A DNA stretch of 64,000 nt, taken from Limnephilus marmoratus. Lineage: Eukaryota > Arthropoda > Insecta > Trichoptera > Limnephilidae. Both the position numbers and the translations under genes were made by a program. Of this stretch, positions 47,801-53,800 are shown piece by piece. Numbering within the stretch: position 1 is the first letter of the stretch; each line of letters opens with the position of its first letter. The notes beneath the pieces were generated by a model, which did no database searches, had not been told where the DNA came from, and saw nothing but the letters and a program-made list of their open reading frames with translations. The stretch lies in the NCBI GenBank assembly GCA_917880885.1, contig OU862910.1, positions 56,222,779 to 56,286,778 of the forward strand. Direction: 5' to 3'.

Positions 47801-50800
47801 TTAAAATATTTTTTTAGGTTTGATAATTTGATTACATAATAATTTGTTAATGCCTTCTATGAATATGCAAAGAAGGCATTAAAAATGTCCCACAATCGAA
47901 TGTACAAAAAAAAATGCCAAAAAACTACAAACATTGACTTCTAAAGATTTACTTAATGTTGCATGCAAAGAGCTAACAAAACAAAAACCGATAATTGATA
48001 CTCAAAGGAATTTTCACTGCCTACAAGCATATCAAAGAAGATTTTTCTGACGATATCATTGAAAAAAAAATGAAGACATCAAAATTATAACACAAAAAAA
48101 GAAAAAAATCTATATTTAACTGAAAGGCAGTTAAAAACAAATACGATGATGCAAGGACCTTGGGGTTATACTTGATCTTCTTCTTCTTGTGCCCTGTCCG
48201 TTCAACGGACGTTGGCTATGCGGACTTTGTTTACTGCGGCCCGGAACAGCTCCGCGGTAGACTGGCCAAACCACTGTCTCAGGTTTTTCAACCATGAGGT
48301 TCTCCTTCTTCCAGGGCCCCGTCTTCCGGCAATCGTTCCCTGAATTATGAGATGCAGGATCTCATACTACTCCGGATGTTTCATCACATGTCTAAGATAT
48401 TGAAGTTTTCGGATTTTTATAGTTTTAATTACTTCCTTTTCTTTTTTCACCCGAACCATAACATTTTCATTTGTAACCCTGTCCATCCAGCTTATTTTGA
48501 GCATTCTTCGGTAGATCCACATCTCGAATGCCTGTTTTCGATATTATACTTGATAGTAAACTGAATTTCAAAAAACCTATCGACCACATAGTCAATAACG
48601 CATCTTCTATGCTTGGATTCATAATCTGTTCCTGTATACAATTCAACGACTTTATTACTTTCAAAAGACTGTATTTCTCATTTGTTTGTAGAATCCTTGA
48701 ATACGCATCTCAAGTGTGGAATCCCCCACTCCACTCCCCCCCTCCTCTCCAGCACCCTCTCTCACCCTCTCCCCCTCTCCCAACCTCCCCCCCCCCCAAC
48801 CTCCCCTCCCCCTTATTTGGCGGTCCGTCCTCTCTACCTACCCCTACGGGGAAACGGCGTGATGTTCAGTTAGTTGGTGAACTTGGGATTAAGGTACATT
48901 TTTTAAAGTATTTTATGATTATTCCCAATATATTATTTACTAGCTGGCTCCCGGCATGCGTTGCTATGCCATTTAATAAATAAATTGTTTCTCCTTGCGT
49001 GTCCTTTCCCATTCGTCCCGTTCCCCTTCCGCCTTCACTTCCTCTCCCACGTTCCCACTCCGCCTCCTCCGCCTTCCCTCTCCCCACTCCACTCTCTCCC
49101 TTACCCCGTCCGACGAACTCCCCTCCCGAATTCCCATCCCCCTCCCAGGTTACCCTCCCCCTACAACGAACCCCCTACCCGAGTTACCCCTCCCCCCTCC
49201 TGCATTCCATACATTCAGTTTTCAAACAGCTTGCGTGCCACCTATTGCAATTTTTTATATAAATTTCGTAATGCCAGAACCCACCAGTAGTCTTTTACAA
49301 ACCTTGTCCCAACAATAACGAACACACAAAAAAAAGAATTATCCAATTTGGTGCAGTTGTTCGGAAGTTATGCGCGTACATACATTTCAGCGATTCATTT
49401 TTATTTATATAGAATATAGAATATATAGAAGATACATAGATAGAAGAAGAAGATAGATAGATAGATATATCTTTACATTCATGAATCTAAAATTAAACAA
49501 AATAAATAATTCTGTGATATTATACATTAAAAAAAAACATTATATTTCTTATCAATCTACAGATTATAAAACAAGTAGGTATACTTATTATTTATTTTTA
49601 AAATCCCGAAAATCCTAAGACATATTCGATAATGGTGCCAAAAAAATTTTATGTTTTTTTCTTGATGAAAATAACTGTAAATATCACAAAAATTTACTTG
49701 CATTTACGTCACCGAAAATTTAATTTTAATAATATTAATTTAAGAGGTGTTTATAAAAGTATCTCAAGTTCTCAATGTCTTATTTATGTAAATTGGAATA
49801 TCCAAAAGTTATAAAAATGAATAATTTTATGATGTATACATTAAAAAAACGGAATATAAAATCAATATTGTATTAATAAAACTGAAAATTCTACATTATA
49901 CTGATAATAAATAAATGTAACATTTACGTCACATTAATTTTTTAGGTTCGTGGCAGAGGTTATTAAAAATACTGATGATTTTACTTAATTAGCCTCATTA
50001 ACTACATTTTATTACCCATAATAATCACTTTACCGTTCAATTAACAGTCATCCGCGTAGTTTGGTAATGTTTTTCACTATATATAGACATTGCACATCGT
50101 TAACATTTAAAATTATGAACAACAAAAATAGACCGACAAAGCCAAATAAACGGAAAAACGAATATAATCTGCACACTCCCTCAAAAAAATCCCTCTGCGA
50201 TCATTTTGGGGATGCTGTGTGGGGGTCTTTTTAGGGAAAAGAAGGAGAGGAAGTGCTAGGAAGGAAAAAGGTATTAGGGGTAGGTAGGAACCAAGCTTTT
50301 AGTATATCCAGGAGTGACAGAGGTAAGAATGCATCCCTCCAATAGCTGTTCAAAGCGATGGGTCGAGAAGTCAAAAGGCCTCCCTCAACCAGTCTCTCTC
50401 TGCCACGCAGCAAGTGGGCAAGCGCATCCGCCGCCAAGACCTGGACAAACCTCACCCCATGAGTTCGGGCACCCTTGCTAAGTAACCAAACGTAGCGAAC
50501 CACTTGAGGTGACTTATGGCGGTAGTGTTGGTTATCCAATAAATGGTTCCCGGGGCGGCGGTACCCATACCCGCCTCCCAAATTGAATTGTTACACATCT
50601 TCCTCGGGTGTCCCCGACTTCTTCTTCTCCTTTCCTCGTTCATTCGCTACACATGCTCTAACCTTCCGAGCGTTTCTTTCTAATCTTACTCATTACGCTT
50701 ACATTAGCCTTGCGGATTCTTCATGATTCTACAGCATTCAGTCTACTTTCCTTCCTTTGCTTCCTTCCTCTTCCTTCCTCTGCCAGTTCCATGTCTGACT

Positions 50801-53800
50801 GCCATTCATCAGGGTAGGTACCAGCACTCTATTATGGACGGCTAGCTTCGCTTCTTTGGACAGTATTTTGTTGACGCCAATGGCGTTCTATCCTCCGTTA
50901 ATAGAATTACCTACATTTACCCTTAATTCATATATCTCCATCAGCCTTCCCATCTCCCGTGAACATACTTCCCAAATAAACAAACTCATCCACCTGCTCC
51001 GAGTATTCATCATTCACGACTATGTTGCACATTGTTATCTTTCAAACAGCACGATTTTAGACTTACTTACATTCATCATTTACTTAGTCGTCACACATAT
51101 CTTCATCCTAGACACGAGTTGGAGATACTGTAGGAAATCATCAGCATTCAACAGGTAACATACTTTCGGATTACTCAATTTCTCGCCCAATCTCATCTCT
51201 TTCCATTCTTGAATATAATCCTCCACGTTGATAAAAAAGCGCTTCGTTATCTCCCCACTCTTGTCTATTTTAGTTTTCTGAAAGTTTCACTTCTACCGCG
51301 TGTGAATTACACACACTGACTTTTATTTTTTAAATTAGCTCCGCACAGGTGGTCCTGAGGTTCTCTGGGCTTATATCATAATTGGGGAGGCTGTGTGGTG
51401 GGTAGTTTTAGGGAAAGGATAGAGAGGAAGTTGTGGGAAGGAAAAGGGTAATGAGGGGTGGATAAGAATCAGGGGGTCAACGTATCCAGGAGTGACGGAC
51501 GTATGAATTCATCCCTCCCACTGTGGTGTAGGACGATGGAGTGAGTCCGACTGGAGAAATCTAAGCCTCCCTCAACCAGTCTCTCACGATCTGGTAGGTG
51601 GGTTCAATCAGTTCGCCGCCAAGACCAAGACAAACCTCACCCTATGAACCCGAGCGATTTACGGCAGGCGTGTTGGTTATCCAATAAATGGTTCTCGGGG
51701 CGGTGGTGCCACGAAAGCAAAATTAACAAAACAAAATTACGTATAATAATTAAATACTATGAATCGAAAAATAATAAAGTAATTTTTACGAACAGTTAGA
51801 ATTCATAGTCAGCCTGTTTTGCCGGTGATAGTAATCTTTATTTAATTTAAAAATAAATCTACAGAAAATCTATATATATATATATATCTGGAGGGGGGAG
51901 GGGGGAAAGGAACTCAGGAAGGGGGGTTAGCGGGACGGGGGAAGGGGAGAAGTGGAGTGGGGAGAGGGGGAGGGAACCCGAGAGGGGAAAGGATACGCAG
52001 GGAGAAACAATTTAGATCAAGGTATGGTATACGCAGGGAGAAACAATTTAGATCAATTCAGCTAATAAGTTGACAACAGTTTTTGATTCTGAGGCGGTAC
52101 GAAGTTCGCCGGATCAGCTAGTAAAATTATAATTTTTTGCATTATTTACCAATTTCAAACCTAAAATCGATTTATAAATACCTTAGTCGGTATGGATATC
52201 AAACCAATTTATTTACAGGGTCGGGTTTTTGTACATATTCTAGATGAGTACGAGGGCTCTCCGTAAAATAAGGTCTCCAAGGTGCTGCAGTCGCGCGTAA
52301 AAACCTTATTTTACTGTCAGCCCTCGTATTTTTATTTATTTTATTTTTTATTGAAATGTTGCTTGAAATGGCTTTAACCGTTTTGGTGACCAGATCTGAA
52401 TAGCTAGGTACTTCCCCACCTTCCTCTCCCCCATCTCCTTCCATTCCCCACTACCTTCAACCTCACAACATACCACCATTGTCTCACTGGCTCCAGACGA
52501 GAACCAGCTGGGACTCTTGTGAGATATTCATATTTTAAAAAAAGTTGTTTGATCCTTTATGCATTTGAATGAAAATATATTTTATCCACTTGTTGTTCGG
52601 TGGTAAATCCTCTCTGCACACCCATTAGGATATTTAGTTATAGTCTAATAATAATAATAACATTATATTTATATAGCGCAATTTTGTGACATTTCACTTC
52701 AAGTGCGCATAGTCTACATAGGTATATTGTATTTTCCCTAAACCGACTGCATGTTATATACACATACGTATGTCGGTGGGGCAACTGTCGGGGTATCAAC
52801 TGTCACCGAATCTTATTTATTTCCATTTTACTGATTAATGTCAATAAAAAGCTAACAAGAAAAATAATGCTTATCGATTTCTTATTTATTTCGTGTCAAA
52901 GTTGGTTCTGCTGTCAACAGTAAAACCGTACTCGGTATATCGAAAAAAATCGTCGGAAAATGCCTATAGATCCGATATTGTAAAGTTACCTTTATGCATT
53001 TGGATGAAAATATGTTTAATCCATTAATTTGTCGTTCGTTGGTAAACTGTAAACACCTCTGCCATAGGTCACCCCAAGTAGTTCACTACATTTGGTGATT
53101 TAGCAGGGGTGCCCGGATTCATGGGGTGAGGTTTGTCTAGGTCTTGGAGGCGGATGACCAGGACACACTTAACCCCAGATTCCTACCCACCCCTTAAACC
53201 ATCTTCCTTCCCAGAACTCTCCCCTCCTTCCTTTCCTTTGAAAAAACCCTCCACACAGCATCCTCAAAGATGACATAGGCCCTGAGGGAAATTATTTTCC
53301 TCAGGGCCTCCTGTGTGGAGCTCATGTAAAAAAAAATACTCTCTGCAGACCCATTAGGATATTTAACCGACTGCACGTTGTATACCATAAGAATGCCGGA
53401 TGGAAAACTGTCGGGTATCAACTGTCACGGAATCGTATTTCTTTCCATTTTACTGATTAATTTCAATAAAGGGGAAAAAAGGAAAAATATTTTTTATCGA
53501 TTTCTTATTTATTTCTTGTCAATATCGGTTCGGCTGTCAACAGTGAAACCGTACTCGGTATATCGATATAAAATCGTCGAAGGTTACGCCTATCGATCCG
53601 ATATGTGTAACTTCCGACATACATACATGTGCAATTAATTATTTAAGTGCTAAGGACTCATTTATGTACAATCCCCTTCATTACACAAGGAAATGCTTCA
53701 AATGGAAGAGTAGTAAATAACTCCAAGATGTAAATTATTATTTAGATGTATTTATAGCGTAAGCAAATGAATATATTTTTTAAAATATATATATACTAGC

